Shown here: piece by piece, positions 62,098-64,000 of the stretch
How the letters are laid out: each line of letters starts with the position of its first letter
Numbering within the stretch: the stretch's first letter is position 1
Origin: Pelecanus crispus
Taxonomy: Eukaryota > Chordata > Aves > Pelecaniformes > Pelecanidae
Direction of reading: 5' to 3'
DNA length: 64,000 nt
NCBI RefSeq assembly: GCF_030463565.1
Contig: NC_134662.1
Location: 5,619,001 to 5,683,000, forward strand
The notes under the pieces: generated by a model
Told to the model about the DNA's origin: nothing
Seen by the model: the letters and a program-made list of their open reading frames with translations, nothing else
The model's database searches: none
Translations under genes and position numbers: made by a program

Positions 62098-63695
62098 GTC
62101 ACGGTGCGGCGAAGAATCTGGAAGGTAAATAGTTGCGGATCAACCCAGAGCTCCTCTGTATAACTTTGCGCTGCACAAGGGTTAAACCCTGAGGGGCAGA
62201 CGCATGTGGATCCGGACTGGAGTCGTCCTAGAGAACAGCCTTGTGCGAGCATCAGCTCCAGAAACATGCTTCCTGGCTGGTAGTTTGGGATCTAAAACCC
62301 TGCAGGAGAGAGAGAAAAAAACCCATCTCTTTAGGTGCTGAAATGCTGCGGGGAGAAGATTAGTATAAATAACAAGACACTTAACCTGGCATCCTAGCCC
62401 TTCCCCTGAGTCTTGGCCTATGCAAAGATTTTGGGGAATGCTCTCTGCGAGGAGGATTGGGTGTCGCCCCCGGTTCGGAAAGCTCGTCGAGGCGATAATT
62501 GTGTTACCAGGCAGGCTGTCTGCAGGAGCTGGGGGAGACCGCACGGTGCCATGGGGGACCGGCTGCTGCTTTTAGCACGGCCTCCTCCTCCTGGTGCCAC
62601 GGTTAATCTGCTCGTGGCACCCAAATGTCTTGTGGGACGTGAGGGCTGTGAGCTGGTGCCAGAACAAGATTATAGCTGGGATTTAGTCCCAGAATGGTTG
62701 GTAATTGCATTTGTAAGACAAACCCTGTCTACATATAAACACAGGGTTTCTCCTCTTCTAATTATTCTCTGGTGTCCCTTTCATGCCATTTCTTTCCTGC
62801 TACACCGCGATTAAGTTTTTAAAAATTTGCAACTGGAATTAAACCTTTCTAAAGGCTCTTGGCAGAAAAGATGCCAGTAAATCACAGCTCTCTGCAGGTT
62901 TTCTATCTTTTCCCCTTGAGAGATGTACTACCCAGATGAACTTGTAATGAAGTACCCTGCGATACCTATAGACAATTCCTGGATGTAGAGGGAAATAAGC
63001 CGCCGTCACTCCACGATAGGAGCATTTGAGGTTTTGAGGCCTGGGGAGCATTGGCGGGTTTGCTGCACGCTGCTCTCGCAATACTTCCTTCTGCACTACG
63101 AGGCTTCACGCCTGATTTTGCCAGTGTCTTGCTTCACCGAGGATCCGGACAGAAGACCCGGGCAGAAGGAATGCCTCCTCCTACCTAGCAAATCTGTGAC
63201 CTGCCCCGGACGCCAGCCCTTGCGTGGCTCTGGCAGCATCAGCAGGGCTCACGGCAGCACGGCTCTGCCTTGGAACCGCTGCTGTAAATCCCCTTCCTTC
63301 AGGCCGGGGAGGGGACGGGCACCGAGGGACCTCCTTGGGCTGGCAGCTTGCGCCATTCCCAAGTTTTCTCCTAACTCATGTGATCTCAGAGCAGGAACCA
63401 GAAGAGTATTTTTTACTTCTTTCATTTACTATCTTGTTTTAAGTGATATTTACTGGAAAGGACAAAGGAAGCTCTTAAGTAACTGGCAGCAGGCTCTGGA
63501 CTGCCCTGCTGTGACTTGGAATGCGGGCAGCACCAGAGGCAGTTGCCTGAAATGCCTTAACACATGACAATACTTTGCCCATGGGCTGGTTCTGTACATT
63601 TTTTTTTTTTTTTTTTTAATATACAGCAGTTGTGTGTGTTTATTACTCAGCCTGGAGCTGCTTCAATAAATCTGAATAAAATCCACTGTGTCCCT
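62098..63695 (+). other. ENC3: 3' UTR of the ENC3-type gene
   Basis: About 1.6 kb without a better explanation, ending after two overlapping-range poly(A) signals, AATAAA at 63665-63670 and 63675-63680. A T-run of about 22 lies at 63,598-63,619. Confidence 0.65.
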
Positions 63696-64000
63696 TGCCT
63701 GGTCTGTACGCTTAAGCTGCAAGTTTTCCCAGCCCACACTTGAGATAATGTTTAGCAAAAGTAGCAAAGAGCATTCCCTGCTTGAGAGTCCAAAGCTTCG
63801 TCGGCCGGAGAGGGCTCAGGTCCTCCTGTACCTTTGTAACACAGGACTCGGGAAAGCTCAGGTCCTGTACTGCTTTCCAGCTTTGAAGGACGCACAAATC
63901 TGTTTAGAACTGCAACGATTAAGCTATTCTGGTCGTCCTCCGCAGAGCTGGGTTTCCTCACTGCCAAAAAGAATGGAGGAAAGCGCTGCCGCTTCTCTCC
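63696..64000. other. Right-edge sequence, nothing recognised
   Basis: About 300 bp after the putative 3' end of the ENC3-type gene. There are short open stretches on the minus strand but no family similarity I can name. Confidence 0.4.

Overview
This window is nuclear DNA from a sauropsid, most likely a bird. Five spliced vertebrate genes with compact introns (two of them with alternative first exons) and one single-coding-exon gene sit in very GC-rich sequence full of minisatellites. The only interspersed repeats I recognise are two CR1 LINE 3'-end fragments. The gene content matches parts of human 19p13, and the compact GC-rich layout is typical of a bird microchromosome (chicken 28 type; the chromosome is inference).

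Layout, left to right. 1-22,943, minus strand: MAST3, open at the left edge. It holds the N-terminal region, the pre-kinase MAST domain and the kinase N-lobe to the HRD catalytic loop. Three alternative first exons (22.9, 17.5 and 14.4 kb) all splice in the same phase into the exon at 7,651-7,739, and large minisatellites lie between and beside them. 25,275-29,617, plus strand: IL12RB1, 15 exons. 29.6-39.5 kb: no gene recognised. 40,819-45,271, minus strand: ARRDC2, with a second phase-compatible first exon at 49,829-50,093. 51,844-56,137, minus strand: a SAXO5/TEX45-type axonemal microtubule protein. 56,291-57,482, plus strand: PEX11G, head to head with it across 153 bp. 60,328-62,097, plus strand: an intact 589-codon BTB-BACK-Kelch gene of the ENC family, best explained as ENC3, with a 1.6 kb 3' UTR.

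The genes do not form a pathway. IL12RB1 is a cytokine receptor chain, ARRDC2 an alpha-arrestin ubiquitin-ligase adaptor, MAST3 an AGC-type kinase, PEX11G a peroxisomal membrane protein, SAXO5 an axonemal protein and the ENC gene a probable Cullin-3 adaptor. MAST3-IL12RB1-ARRDC2 is a conserved block, and SAXO5-PEX11G is a second one that lies far away on human chromosome 19.

Exon limits below were derived by hand from splice dinucleotides, reading phase and remembered family sequence, so they are models and not transcript evidence. The most notable points are the promoter structure of MAST3 with its minisatellites, the ENC3-type gene, the X-box-like palindrome in the SAXO5/PEX11G promoter, and the lineage-specific cytoplasmic tail and weak transmembrane segment of IL12RB1.
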